Shown piece after piece: positions 11,082 to 23,296 of a stretch of 64,000 bases of DNA (positions within the stretch are counted from its first letter, which is position 1; each line of letters begins with the position of its first letter). A model generated the notes under the pieces. That model made no database searches. It was given only the letters and a program-made list of their open reading frames with translations, and was not told where the DNA came from. Source of the stretch: Petrolisthes cinctipes (lineage: Eukaryota > Arthropoda > Malacostraca > Decapoda > Porcellanidae); NCBI GenBank assembly GCA_033782935.1, contig JAWQEG010000497.1, positions 479,501 to 543,500 of the forward strand, written 5' to 3'. A program made the translations under genes and the position numbers.

Positions 11082-11330
11082 ACACCCTCCACACGACCCC
11101 CACACCCTACACACGACCCTCACACCCTCCACACGATCCCCACATCCTTCACACGACCCCCACACCCTCCACACGACCCCCACACCCTCCACACGACCCT
11201 CACACCCTCCACACGACCCCCACACCCTCCACACGACCCCCACACCCTCCACACGACCCTCACACCCTCCACACGACCCTCACACCCTCCACACGACACC
11301 CACACCCTCCACACGACCCCCACACCTCCC
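11082..11330. repeat. 20-bp minisatellite
   Basis: About twelve units of CACACCCTCCACACGACCCC, beginning just outside the SINE head. Because the period is not a multiple of three, all frames give the same proline/threonine-rich peptide in rotation, so coding is unlikely. Confidence 0.93.
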
Positions 11331-11395
11331 ACCAATACATGCTTCATCTTCCCATACAATGAGACAGTCCATGGGGATCCTTGGACAGATTAATA

Positions 11396-11562
11396 TGGGG
11401 TAATAATACACTTTTGATACACTGGAGCACCTTGATTCCTCCAATGTATACCAGGAAACAAGGCCGGATGAACAAATATAATGGTGGTCTGTTGCTTGGA
11501 ATAGTTTGAGGGAATCAGTTGCTCCATATTTACCACCAACACTGTACTACCCAACCCCTTAG
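11396..11562. mobile_element. TTAA-type palindromic MITE, subfamily B
   Basis: GGGGTAATAATACACTTTTG start, CTTGATTCCTCCAATGTATA and ATAGTTTGAGGGAATCAG arms, CCAACCCCTTA end. The flanking TTAA is decayed. Confidence 0.75.
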
Positions 11563-11689
11563 AGAGAAGAGAGAGATGAAAGGCGTCCAGTGAGAGGAGA
11601 GAGAAGTGATCGAGGCGGAAAGATAAATATGGTAAAGGATGGAGAGAAAATATAAACACTTTGATGACACGAACTACAATATAATATAG

Positions 11690-11975
11690 CGTGCGTGTAT
11701 AATGTATAATGTACCGTAGTGTACGTGTATAGTGTAGTGTACGTGTATAGTGTAGTGTACGTGTATAATGTACGTGTATAGTGTACGTGTATAATGTACA
11801 CTCTTGATACATAATTTCTGACCAGGGTGTGAGGAGCAGAAAGCTTCAAATCATGCAGGGTGTGTGTGGTGCCTGCCATTCGTCTCTGGTCAGAGACTAC
11901 GTATCACGAGTGTACGTGTATAGTGAATAATATACGTGTATAGTGTATAATATACGTGTATAGTGTAGATGTATA
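11690..11975. repeat. GTGTACGTGTATA tandem array, interrupted
   Basis: Irregular array of TAGTGTACGTGTATA words at about 11,690-11,810 and 11,905-11,975, split by about 95 bp of unrelated sequence. The split looks like an insertion into the array. Confidence 0.8.
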
Positions 11976-12067
11976 GTAAATCTATATTTGTACACTGTCT
12001 TTTATTTACTCGTACTAATTGACCTTCCATCCTGAGGTTATATTATTCCATATTAAAACAGGTGTTA

Positions 12068-12225
12068 TTAAAGGGTTAGTACAGTGTTGGTAAATCTGGA
12101 GCAACTGATTCCTCCAAACTATTCCAAACAACGGGCCATTGATATTTTTGATCATCTGTTCTTGTTTCCTGGGATAATATGGAGTAATCTAGACGCTCTA
12201 ATGTACCAAAAGTATATTCCTATAA
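12068..12225. mobile_element. TTAA-type palindromic MITE, subfamily B, reversed
   Basis: TTAAAGGGTTAGTACAGTG start, CTGATTCCTCCAAACTATTC and ATATGGAGTAATCTAGACG arms, TAATGTACCAAAAGTATATT end. Confidence 0.72.
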
Positions 12226-15140
12226 GAACAACTGCCTAAGTAATTTTGTTTACTTATATTATATAGATGTTAATGATAATATCATAAGATGTGATTTACT
12301 GTAGGTCAAAGTTCAGAAATAGACGAAAAATGACTAAGGGCATTTGTTTATGAGGTAACAATAATTATCAACATAATACAGTTTTACTTTATATACAATA
12401 TTAAACATATATTCATAATCCAGTTAGGGATTATTAATACATTATATACTTATTTTCCTTTACATCAATTATAATTATTCCTACACTTTTTCATCAATGG
12501 AATCGAAACAATAAAAAAAGTTTGATCAATAACATCTTTCGTAAGACAGTTTCTAACAATGCTACCAAAAATAAATTTGTTTTGTTCATTTTAATATCAA
12601 TGAAGTTGGTATAGTTATCATTAGTGTGTACTCAATATTTTCCATGCAAACTTTACTGAAGTAAATTGGATCAGAACTTTCATAAATATAATCCACATTC
12701 ATCATTGCTTCCATATACCAATATTTCTGTAAGCTCTGTGCTGGTGGAATTATACTTGTGTGACACGATGAATTTAATCAAACTCCCGCATTGTATCAAA
12801 CTTTTCCGTCTACCAATATGAGAGTTGATTAAAATCTAAACTCTGTATTGTTCACTCCATCACACAAAGCATATTGTTTCTCTCACTGTTGTAATACGTT
12901 CACCTCTCAGACAACTATTGGAAACCTTTTACTATGACTTATAATAGCAATACTACGAAATTAATACTACTCATATTTAACTCTTGCAAAGACATAATCA
13001 CTGACTTTCCATATCAAAGGAGATTGTAAGATATAATTGAGTTTGTAAAGAACTAAATTTTCTAAAAGTATTTTCTGAATTCGTCAACCCCTGAAATATT
13101 TCTTTCTTTAAAGGGTTGAAAAAATGTATTAAAAATAATTTTGGAATACTTACAAATACCTTTAAGTATTAACATGGCCAACCAGTAGTCACGAGACACT
13201 TACCTGAAAAGAAAAGAAATATATAAGATAAGGATAATGGAAGCTTTATTCTAAACATACTATTTTTAAATACATAAACAAAGTAAAATATAATTAAGTT
13301 CTTAAAAGGATGATGCCAACCTCATTACAACTACCAAAGAACACTATAACAAGTATATTGTAAATAACATATATTATATAACATATAAAAAAGATTAGAT
13401 GATTAATTGTCAAAGTAATTTTCTGATAAATAGTTAATCATCAGTATAAAAACAGGCAATGGGTTAAATGATTGGTTGATATTAGGCGCCACAACAGCGA
13501 GGTTATATTGCGGCTGAGGAAGGTGATTGAGAGGTGGAGCAGTAAGCACAAAAGGTAACAGAAAAAAAAATAAGGGACAGTTGGAGAAGTCAAAGCCCCT
13601 TTTAGTGGCCATTTACGACAAGCAGGGATACTGGGGAGGTGATGGACTTAATATGATACTTAATTTACAATATACAGTTTAGGTACCGGTGTTGTTTCCA
13701 CGACACAACAACTGGAGAAGGTAAACACCCGTGTATTTTTCCTTTTAAGTTTCTCTCCATCAAAACATTTAATCGTGTTATTTCGGTGTTAACAAATTTC
13801 GCCACTTCAGAAACTTTAAACTGTACATATAGATTTGTGATAAAAAGTTACCGCTGTTAGATATGTGTAGAGTAGAGCTATTCTATCTTCATACTCTTGA
13901 ATATATATATACAGTCTTCCTAACTATCAATGCACATATAATATAACAAACACACATACACACACCCACACACAATCTTTTATTTCACTGTAGGGTCACA
14001 ACCACGAAATCATTCCACACACACTGATTTATGTTGGTAAGGAGAAATTTTGTGACATTGGTATAACAACACTTTAAATATCAACTTAAGTTACAAGTAT
14101 GAAATTGGATTGTCATAATGCAATAATTATAATAATTCAATATATTTCAAACTTTTAGAAAAGGACTTTATATCATGGGGATTATTGTTGGTCAATTCCT
14201 CTTCCCTTCACTTGAACTCTCTTATTATATATGTTTCATATTTACTTGAACATTTATACTTATTAGAATTAAGATCACACCAACACTTATTACTTTGTAA
14301 GATTTTAGTATCAAAGTACTGGTAACTCTCGTACCACTTGCATTACACACCAATATGTACAACTACTGAAAGAGATACCGGTAGTATTTAGTATGACGAG
14401 GCCATGTGTTATCATTGTACTGAGGAGAGGTTTGGTTATTGTGAATATTATTACATGAACTTACATTCACTACTCCAGATCAAGCATAATAAACCCAGAC
14501 CTCCTTCTTCCCACACAACAAAAATAAAAGTAATAAAAATAAATAGATAAATAAATATAATATAAAAATATTCCTTCATGTATGATGCTACCAAACAGCC
14601 AACACTTTGAATATGGATTATGCTCAGTAAAGCCTAATCCCTTGATGGCCTTCCTCACTAAAGAACAAAATGATAAACGCCACATTTTCGTCAACCGGTT
14701 CTGTGAATTAATAATGCTGTGAATCCTTCAAACTGAGAAGAATTGCACTACACTGGAGTGACAAACTGGAATAAGAATTTATCTTTACCCAGAGAGAATT
14801 AATTATAACATTGTTTATTTTAGTTTTATCACTAGCAAGATTGGAATTGGCATAATGATAAGTAATTACCAGGTTGATTAGCTTTTCAGGGTTAATGCAA
14901 GCCTAATTGGGTAGTCTATTATTGATATTAAGGGTGAAATAAAGGTAGCTCTGACCGTCGTTACAAACAGACAACACTAAGATTTACTGGACGATAAAAC
15001 TATCAGTGACATTATTTATTATATTGGTAATACCTGATTCATTAATAGTAAGTAACATTATGTAGACAAACGTGGTCAATAATGGTGTCTAATATGGTAT
15101 TATTCTTTAACTATAGTATTAAAAAGAAGACGGTACCTGT
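12226..15140. other. Unique AT-rich sequence, no gene seen
   Basis: About 2.9 kb without a supported gene. The longest open frames (about 70 codons) have no motif. A short segment near 13,530 (GGAGCAGTAAGCACAAAAGG) resembles one near 15,180 (GGAACAGCAAGCACGAAGGA), hinting at an old unclassified interspersed repeat. Confidence 0.4.
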
Positions 15141-15379
15141 CTAGAAAGCCTTTGTACAATAAAGGAGGAGACAGAGAGGAGGAACAGCAAGCACGAAGGA
15201 TAAAAATGAAAGGAGAGAGATAGATGAAGAGAGAAACTGGACTGGCTCAGATCCACCAAAACCCATAAAGTATTGCATTACAGATATCCGAGTTTGTGAG
15301 CTGACACGCACCACCACGCTCCCCTCAATACACCTTTTTCTGGGTGTGATGGTGGTGGTGGTGGAGCTTGTTAAAACCA

Positions 15380-15660
15380 TCCCATTATGGCAGGGGAGGA
15401 GAAGGGGAGGGAAGGGGAGGGGAGGTGGCCATGGAGGAGGAGAGGTGGGGAGGGTATGAGGGCTGGGAGGAGAGGAAGGAAGGAAGGAGCGGGTAGGAGG
15501 TGGGAGTGGTCAGGGAGGATGTGGAGGGGAGAAGTTGTGGGAGGAGGGATGGGAGGGGAAGTTACCAAGGAGGGAGGGAGGAGTGGTAGGGAAGGAAGAG
15601 ATTGGGGAGCTGGGGAGAGGGAGGGGGAGGTGGTCAGGGCTATTTACGGTAATTGGGTGG
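15380..15660. repeat. G/A-rich low-complexity block
   Basis: GGGAGGGAAGGGG-type sequence preceded by (GGT)n at about 15,348-15,364. The open frames are compositional. Confidence 0.8.
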
Positions 15661-15885
15661 TCTGGTGAAGTGAACGTGAAGAGAGGCGGGCACCAGTGAG
15701 AGGGGATCAGTGAGAGGGGACCAGTTAGTGAGAGGGGACAGTCAATGCCAGAGACACAATTTTAGAAATATTCCCGCCCTTCGCATTTATTTCAGACCTA
15801 TTCGAATAATTAATTGGTGTGTTGAGAATCTATTCATATATACTCCGATGCCATAATTATAATAACATAAAATAAAGTTAAGGTA

Positions 15886-16107
15886 CAGTCACAATCAAAT
15901 ATGTAGCAACACTTTCCTTCAATCATGGAAAAACATGAGTCTCGTAATTATCAAAATATATTCATACAACATCATATGTCAACTCAATCCTCTCAATATA
16001 TTATTATTATTTATGAGGTGCTGCAAAATCACACAAGTGTTGTTCTTTATTACCAAGATATTAACTACGATGGAAGGAAAGTGTTGCAGGATATTTGATT
16101 GTGGCTG
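15886..16107. mobile_element. Tc1/mariner-type MITE
   Basis: Terminal inverted repeats of about 37 bp: CAGTCACAATCAAATATG at the left pairs with CATATTTGATTGTG-type sequence at the right, and ACACTTTCCTTC pairs with GAAGGAAAGTGT. TA dinucleotides flank both ends. The short internal open frames are not convincing. Confidence 0.8.
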
Positions 16108-16274
16108 TACACACCAGAAATAAAATATGGAGTTGTAGGATGGATTTAATGCAATGGTTCTGTAAATGATGGACACAATTCATGATGCCCCGGGAATATA
16201 CAAACTGTTTTCAATGTCCTTCGACTGAGGTTTCACACGAACATTTACATTCATAGTTTTTCTTATCGTCTGTA

Positions 16275-16460
16275 TAGTCAGGAGCCTTGATAAGTACCCA
16301 GGTGTGTTTGGACTAACCTGTTGATGGAGTATTAAACGAGCTCCAGCAAGATATATGTATGAGGCAGGATAAGTGTTGTATTTGGTTCAGTGGTATGTCA
16401 CATAATTATAAACTTCAACAACAACACCAACATCTGGATACATATTATGGCTCGTGACTG
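16275..16460. mobile_element. TA-flanked MITE with CAGTCA ends
   Basis: Same family as 895-1061: GTCAGGAGCCTTGATAAGTA at the left, GGATACATATTATGGCTCG and GTGACTG at the right. The two copies share GATGGARTATTAAAC and ACAACATAAGTGTTGTA-like internal words. Confidence 0.7.
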
Positions 16461-16614
16461 TACTTTTTATGGAGTAAATAATGTGAAAATATATAATATT
16501 AGAGTCTCAAACTTACGTCTATAATTTTCACTCCTGGAATTCAATATGATCCAACTTTGTTTCCAAGCCAAGGCACTGATGAATCAATCGGACAAAATAC
16601 ATAAAGTAAAGATG

Positions 16615-16772
16615 TTAAGGGGTCATTATATTTTGGGTGAATTCGAGGGTTACTGATTCCTCCATACTATGCAACACAACAGATCCCCTACTCTTATCCT
16701 GAGACAGTCTGTTTTCTGACATAGTTTGGAGGGATTAAGTCGCCTTTCATTTTGCTAAAAATAGTTGAATTC
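16615..16772. mobile_element. TTAA-type palindromic MITE, subfamily A
   Basis: TTAAGGGGTCATTATATTTTG start, ACTGATTCCTCCATACTATG and ATAGTTTGGAGGGATTAAG arms. The right end is decayed. Confidence 0.72.
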
Positions 16773-16865
16773 CATATGATGTTAATATGGTCCTGTTTCA
16801 TGGCATACTTTGGAAGAATCAAGTCGCTCTAATGTACCGACAGTATATGTACCCTCTCAAGACGA
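16773..16865. mobile_element. Half of a TTAA-type MITE (subfamily B, reversed)
   Basis: Only the right half is present (GTCCTGTTTCATGGCATAC, TTTGGAAGAATCAAG, CTAATGTACCGACAGTATAT), joined directly to the preceding copy. Confidence 0.6.
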
Positions 16866-17795
16866 GAATATAAGCCAGAGTCAACAAACATGGGGTCAGG
16901 GGGAGTCATTGTTGAGACAGTTCAGATCACAACTAAGCCAACGTTGATTCCAGATGATAATAAAATAGTTTCTTCTTTGTCTTATTGTTTTCTCTCTCCC
17001 AGATACCCTTCGGACCTTAGCCAATCCCTTATAACTGTCCCTCCTTTCCTTCTCGTTCCTTGGGCTTGCTATCCCACCACTCTAACGCCTTCTCCCTCTC
17101 ACTCCTTTCCTTCTATTATCTTCGTGCTTGTTGTTCCACCTGTCCTCCTATTTCCTTCGTGATTGCCTTCGCCATCTCCTTTTCTATTCTGTCTCATTTC
17201 TCTTATTGCCTTCTCCCTGAACCATTCTATCCTTTTATATCTATCGTGCTTGCTGTCCCACCTTTCTATCCCTCGTCTTACAGGATCTTCCAGGCCATGG
17301 GTGGGGGGGAGGGGTCTTCTTTCATCCTCAGATTCTCTCCCAGATATTGTTTACTTGGGCTTTGATATCATTTTCACAATTTAGGTTTTTTCTTTCTCAT
17401 TTCAAGTTCACGCTCAGGAAATATTTTCTCTTGCTTATTGTATTTTCTTTAATATTATTTGTGTGGTGTTTTGATTGTTTATTTACTAACCATGGGGCAA
17501 ATCTACTCATAGGTCTATTTAACAAAGCAGAAGAGGAAGTGAAGGATTATAAAATATACTGTATATCTTTTTCATAGAACAAAGCCACTATTTACAGAGC
17601 AGGAGGGCAACAAGTAGCAGGCAACTACTTTATTCAAAGAAACAGTCGATTTCAAACTAAAGAAACTCGCAACTTTATGCAAAATACTTGCAATCCCGTT
17701 CTCTGCCCAAAGCCTGGAAAAATGTAACTATATTATTGATTTACAGGAAATATTACATCAAAAGTTTTAAAAATCTAACCATTATTTTGATGACG
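16866..17795. other. No gene seen
   Basis: Pyrimidine-rich sequence at 16,980-17,300 with repeated CTTCGTGCTTGTTGTTCCACC-like words, probably the complement of the unclassified repeat near 13.5 and 15.2 kb. The open frames lack motifs. Confidence 0.35.
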
Positions 17796-17940
17796 ATGGT
17801 TGTGATGATAATAATAATGGTAATCCTGTTGATGATGATAACGAAACAAAAAAATGAAGATGATAATGACGATAACGAAAATATAACAAAAAACGATGAA
17901 AACGATAATAACGATAACGACGACGATGATAATACCAAAG
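17795..17940. repeat. GAT/AAC trinucleotide-like low complexity
   Basis: Degenerate GATGATAATAAT, ATAACGAAA and ACGACGATGATAAT sequence. The Asn/Asp-rich open frame is compositional. Confidence 0.75.
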
Positions 17941-18000
17941 TACATCATATCAAACTGACTAAGTTAGGTAAAGTTAGGTTAAATTATGTTAAGACAGGTT

Positions 18001-18072
18001 AAGTATGGTTATGTTATGTTAGGTTAGGTTAGGTTAGGTAAGGTAAGGCTATGTTAGGTTAGGTTAGGATAA
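18001..18072. repeat. Interstitial TTAGG telomere-like array
   Basis: Degenerate GGTTA/GGTAA repeats, including a short perfect run near 18,020-18,035. TTAGG is the ancestral arthropod telomere repeat. The array is short and internal, so it is not a telomere. Confidence 0.8.
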
Positions 18073-18320
18073 TTTAGTTTTTCAAAGTTTCTTACTATTA
18101 GGACAATAAGCTGGGACAGACAATTAGACTATTCTAAAAACTATATTATGACTAGTTTTATCGCTACAACACAAGTTTCATATTTTCATTATTATCATTA
18201 CTACTTATTTATCTATTTATTAATCTATTTTAATATCATCATACATTTTTATTTTATTTTTCATTTTTTGCCAAGGCTGAGACAAGCTGGTATAAAGAAC
18301 GAAAGTATGGCTACGAGAGA

Positions 18321-18485
18321 AGGAGAATGTCTGGGTGGGCTGGGTGACTGGAGAGGGAGAATGTCTGGGTGGGCTGGGTGACGGCAGAGGGAGAATGTCT
18401 GGGTGGGCTGGGTGACGGCAGAGGGAGAATGTCTGGGTGGGCTGGGTGACGGCAGAGGGAGAATGTCTGGGTGGGTTGGGTGGAT
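18321..18485. repeat. 34-bp minisatellite
   Basis: About five units of 34 bp containing GAGAATGTCTGGGTGGGCTG and GGTGACGGCA. The first unit differs (TGACTGGA). Confidence 0.93.
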
Positions 18486-18609
18486 GGCTGGTGGGAAGGA
18501 CACATTACAAGGTTGGGTACAGAGAGAACCAATTGGATGATGGTGTGGGAATGAGGGTAGGAAGGGCTGTACTGAATAGGGTGTGTGGATTAGTCTAGTA
18601 ACTCTAGTT

Positions 18610-18612
<3 letters not shown>

Positions 18613-18658
<46 letters not shown>
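18613..18658. repeat. (GA)n microsatellite
   Basis: Pure GA tract of about 46 bp. Confidence 0.95.
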
Positions 18659-18662
<4 letters not shown>

Positions 18663-18996
18663 AAATACTATATGATGGTGACGTTGTCTTAATTATCCAG
18701 GAACACATTCTAATTAATTCCAAGGTGTTTACGGTTATGTTATCGCCTTCGTTTGTCGGTCTGTCTGTTTGTCTTATTATAAGCAAGATATCTCAAAGGT
18801 TATCACCAATTATCACAACATAATATGTTGGACAGACAATATAATTTTTATACGCCAAGGAAGGTTTTATATTTAGAAGGCGATCTACGGTAGAGAGCAA
18901 GAGAAGGAATGATAACAAGTGTCTGTGTTGGGTAAAGATGAGAGTGAAATAAATAAATATATACCGAATTTGACTCGACATTTTATCCAATCTGAG

Positions 18997-18998
<2 letters not shown>

Positions 18999-19047
<49 letters not shown>
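18999..19047. repeat. (TA)n microsatellite, left of foldback element
   Basis: AT tract ending exactly where the foldback element begins. Confidence 0.95.
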
Positions 19048-19050
<3 letters not shown>

Positions 19051-19789
19051 GGTGTATCGCGAGGTATATCATTAAATTACACCAGAGATATAAAATAAAA
19101 TTTTGAGTATATTTTGTTGTATAAAGTATGCTGTGTGTGATCTCAGTAAAGTACAATGAATACTGATAAAAACTATTTTAACGTGTGTTGTCAAATGGCG
19201 GTGAGCGTCGGAAGAAGTGGAAGCCTTTTTTCTTTTTTCGGACCAAAGAGGCCTTATTTATTTCATCTTAATAAGTTTTATCATGATTGCAATATTTATG
19301 TGATGTTCTATAACGCACATTGAATCATATTTTCAATGCAGAGGGATAATAACAGGCCCCTATTAATAATATTCGACGAAATATGATTAATATCTTTTGG
19401 AGGTTAGGTAAACTTTTCCCGACATAACGCCAGCTGCAAGTCTTAGCATTTCCCTACATTTCACGGATTTTCTTATTATACAGGCCTGTTATTATCCCTC
19501 TGCATTGAAAATATGATTCAATGTACGTTATAGAACATCACATAAATATTGCAATCATGATAAAACTTATTAAGATGAAATAAATAAGGCCTCTTTGGTC
19601 CGAAAACAATATTAGGCTTCCACTCCCTCCGAAGCTCACCGCCATTTGACAACACACGTTAAAATAGTTTTTATCAGTATTCTTTGTACTTTACTGAGAT
19701 CACACACACCATATTTTATACAACAAAATATACTCAAAATGTTATTTTATATCTCTGGTGTAATTTAATGATATACCTCGCGATACACC

Positions 19790-19792
<3 letters not shown>
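19048..19792. mobile_element. 745-bp foldback element with mariner-like ends
   Basis: Begins CAGGGTGTATCGCGAGG and ends with its exact complement, CCTCGCGATACACCCTG. The arms stay complementary for about 300 bp each (roughly 19,048-19,355 and 19,485-19,792), including CTCAGTAAAGTACAATGAAT against its inverse and GGACCAAAGAGGCC against GGCCTCTTTGGTCC. The loop is about 130 bp and has no ORF. CAGGGTG-type termini and insertion in TA dinucleotides are typical of mariner-superfamily elements, so this is best read as a long-TIR, non-autonomous mariner-like element. No transposase sequence is present. Confidence 0.85.

Positions 19793-19882
<90 letters not shown>
19793..19882. repeat. (TA)n microsatellite, right of foldback element
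   Basis: TA tract of about 90 bp directly abutting the element end. Confidence 0.95.
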
Positions 19883-19885
<3 letters not shown>

Positions 19886-20084
19886 GCACCAAAACCTTAA
19901 CATATTATAACATTTATATACGAAAATATATCAACTACAATTTATGAGTGTCAATATAATCATTCATTATTATATCAGCAGGGTTGTCTCCTTCCTGCAC
20001 AATGCTTTAGGACGTTTGATGGAGTTAACAAGGTTGAGGACTGGACCTTCACTCTGTCAACACCAATTTGTGGCGCGTGTAACA

Positions 20085-20195
20085 TTGGTGATGGTGATAG
20101 TGATAGTGATGGTGGTGGTGATGGTGATGATGGTTGTGGTGATAGTGGTGATGGTGGTGATGGTGATAGTGATGGTGGTGGTGGTGATGGTGGTG
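20085..20195. repeat. GGTGAT low-complexity repeat
   Basis: Irregular GATGGT/GATAGT hexamer-like repeat. Confidence 0.88.
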
Positions 20196-20317
20196 GAGGC
20201 TCAAAGGGACGACAGATACCTGCTCTAAGTTGTCACCGGGATGGAATGAGTTGTGGGACTTGTGTTTAATCCTCTTGTTTAATGAAGTAATTTTGTCGTC
20301 TGTCTATTTTTGGATCA

Positions 20318-20447
20318 TTAGAGTGACTTGATTCTTTCAAAATACACCATGAAACAGGACCAAATAACAAAATGTTGTGTCCAGTTGCTTGGAATAGTTT
20401 GGAGGAATCAGTAGCTCCAGATTTACCAACACTGCATTACCCCAACA
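20318..20447. mobile_element. TTAA-type palindromic MITE, subfamily B
   Basis: CATTAGAGTGACTTGATTC, ATAGTTTGGAGGAATCAG and CCAACACTGCATTACCCC are all subfamily B landmarks. Both borders are decayed. Confidence 0.68.
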
Positions 20448-21688
20448 ATCCTCTCGCTGCACAACGTTAATTTTAGTTGATTGATGAACCCCATATGTTA
20501 GACATCATTGTAATCAATTGTCTTGGTCAATTTACAGTAAAAGAAATATCTATTAGAGGGAAGGGCAAATAATTGGGCTACACTACTAGATGGAAGGCTT
20601 CGAATCTGGCTCACATACAACTGAAGCCCACTGTACTTCTGTTAACATTAAACATTGCCACCGCTTTGGGTGGTATATCTCATCATAACATTCCTGTGCC
20701 ACCGGTTCACTTATGTGCAATGTCTTTCGTGCAATTTGGGTGAGGCGTATGAGTTGGGAATGTTTGGGGCACTGGGTTGTCCTGGTTCAGAGGTTCCCAA
20801 GGCGGATGAATCCACCTTTTTGATGGACCAACGACATCCCTGAGAGGAGATTTAGAGTTGAAGTCATAGTCCCAAGCCTGATCTTCCTCCAACTCTCTCC
20901 TCTCCCTTCCATACGGGGCTTGGCTTATGCCTCTCTTCCTCTTCCTATTCTTTCTTTCTGGTGAAGGCTGGTTCTATCCAGAAATAAGGAATTTGGTATC
21001 CTCTACCACACCCTGGCCTGTTCTTTCTGTCTCTCTTACTACTTCTCATTCCTTCTGGGTAGCTGGAGAGATCGCCCGATTGGGTGGCACAACAGGTGAG
21101 GCAACTGTTGATGGGTTCATTGGCTCGGGGCTACCATTGAGTGGTACAACAAGGGAGGTTATGGGTTCGTTGGCTCGGGGTACATGACCGTGAGCCAGTT
21201 GTCCTCTCTTCTGTTCCCTTCGACGAAAACAGATCTCACAATCATCCTGACTCCCTTTTGGGGGTCCGAGCATCTGCGCAGCTTCTGTCAACCAGACTCG
21301 GTACTGCTCGGACAGACAGTCTGAGGAACAACAACATTAAACATTATTTTGTTCTTTTTCATTTCCCTCTGTTTTCTGTCTCCTAACTAATTATTAATTA
21401 TATATAATACAAGCTTTCATTAAAGCCGCGGCCAGTGTGAAATTTTAAGCTTTACTGCTGAAGGAACAATTAAGGAAAATGGTGTCCCAATATTGAACGT
21501 GAAATTAATTGTCTGTCATCCAATAACAATACAACATAAAATGAAGTTTTGTACTTGGATGTCACCTTGGTTACAATAGATCTTGTCCACGGTCAAGGTG
21601 ATGGACATTATTAACATGATGGACTTGTTACAAACATTGTGATCATTACCAACATCATAGTACCAACCAATGACATATTCACCGCCGT
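20448..21688. other. No recognised gene
   Basis: Mixed sequence. An 86-codon open frame at 20,927-21,187 contains two nearly identical stretches (ATGGGTTCATTGGCTCGGG and ATGGGTTCGTTGGCTCGGG), suggesting a local duplication. No known domain is recognised. It may be a decayed repeat. Confidence 0.35.
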
Positions 21689-21689
21689 T

Positions 21690-21852
21690 TATGGGGGAAG
21701 GTACACCGTTGGTATTTCTTGAGTCAATGATTCCTCCATATTATTTAAAGCAATAAAAACACTATTATTTGTGTTAACCTGGTCCTGTTTCCTGGCAAAC
21801 TTTGGAGGAATCGAGACAATTTAACGTACCAAAAGTATATTACTCCCTTTAA
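21690..21852. mobile_element. TTAA-type palindromic MITE, subfamily B, reversed
   Basis: GGGGGAAGGTACACCGTTGG start, AATGATTCCTCCATATTATT and ACTTTGGAGGAATCGAG arms, CCCTTTAA end with TTAA at 21,849. Confidence 0.7.
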
Positions 21853-22293
21853 ACTCCTTTGCCAGAATTTTATGTGAAGACACTAACAAACCTACATTTT
21901 TTCGTTTCTATATCGAGAATTATGAGGACAAAAGGCTATGAGGCCGCTTGTCGTTCTCTTCTGTCTAGTCAGAGTAAGAGTGGGCCAAAATCATAGCCAA
22001 TTTCATTCGAGATGCCAAGACGCTTTGCGTTTGAAGGAATATAATTCGCTCTAATATATTGTGTATACCGATAGATGTCTAATCCCATCAAGTGTGCTAT
22101 CTACTTCATACTTCATATAGTTTTCGTGTGATATGTAATAATACTGTATTTATCTAGAAAAACAATAGTGGTTTGTAAGATACTTTCTATTATATATATA
22201 AATAGTTCATTTCTCTAGTTTATTTATCAATAGGAAATGTTCATACAATGTTTCCTGTATTCTAGTTTATGATTTCATTTTGATTTTACAGTA
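21853..22293. other. No gene seen
   Basis: AT-rich unique sequence. Confidence 0.4.
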
Positions 22294-22319
22294 ATGTTTT
22301 CCAAGAATGCGTTGCCTCA

Positions 22320-23290
22320 GGTCCATCAGATTCTCCTCAGGCCCCGTCACTCACCACCACTACCACCATCACCATCACCATTATTACCATTACCATCACC
22401 ACCACCACCACAACCACCACCACCTCAACAAGAGCCAACAGAATTTCCTTTTCAATTTTGTGGGACTTCACCGATACTCCCTGCCTCGACCACTGCCATC
22501 ACAACACTACTACACACGTCTCACCACCACCACCACCACCACCTTACTATTCCAGGCACCTCACCACCACCATTATCTTACTACTCCTTTACTACTCTTT
22601 ATTATTTCTTACTATTCCAAGCTCCTCACTACCACCACCATCATTACTTTACTATTCCCTTACTACTACACACGTCTCACCACCACCACCAGTACCATTA
22701 CTTTACTATTCCCTTACTACTACACACGTCTCACCACCACCACCATCACCACCTTACTATTCCAGGCACCTCACCATCACCATTATTATACTACTCCTTT
22801 ACTACTATTTATTATTACTTACTATTCCAAGCTCCTCACTACAACAACCATCATTACTTTACTACTCCTCACTATCACCACCACTACCATCACCACCTTA
22901 CTACTACACATTCCTCATTACCACCACCACTACCTTACTACTACACATTCTTCACACTCACCACCACCATCATCACCTTACTACTTACTACACATTTCTC
23001 ACCACCACCACCACCAACACCAACACCTTACTAATGCACACACATGACTATCACCAATATCACCTTACTACTATCATCATCATCATTACCTTACTACTCC
23101 ACACTCTACTATTATCAAGGTTACCACTACTCATATTATTTCACAATCGTTACTGTCATCATCCAAACCAACATTATCACCTCAACCAACCTATCACGAA
23201 CCCTCATCACTACCATGATATTACCAACTTTGATCACTGTCTGTCACCACTACATATATTACACACCATCACTACATATGTGTGATCCCT
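22320..23290. repeat. ACC/ACT-rich satellite with ~210-bp higher-order period
   Basis: CACCACCACC and TTACTACT words throughout. A segment with TTACTATTCCAGGCACCTC near 22,543 recurs near 22,755, and CTACACACGTCTCACCACC near 22,669 recurs near 22,723. Three overlapping 246-275 codon open frames here are compositional artefacts. Confidence 0.82.
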
Positions 23291-23296
23291 GGTTGA

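Noticed and set aside
10941..11403. 150-codon Pro/Thr/His frame
   Set aside because: It crosses the SINE and the 20 bp minisatellite. A 20 bp period gives the same peptide in every frame.
17688..18002. Asn/Asp-rich 104-codon frame
   Set aside because: Arises from GAT/AAC low complexity. No flanking coding signal.
18001..18072. A true telomere or chromosome end
   Set aside because: The TTAGG repeats are short, degenerate and flanked by ordinary sequence on both sides.
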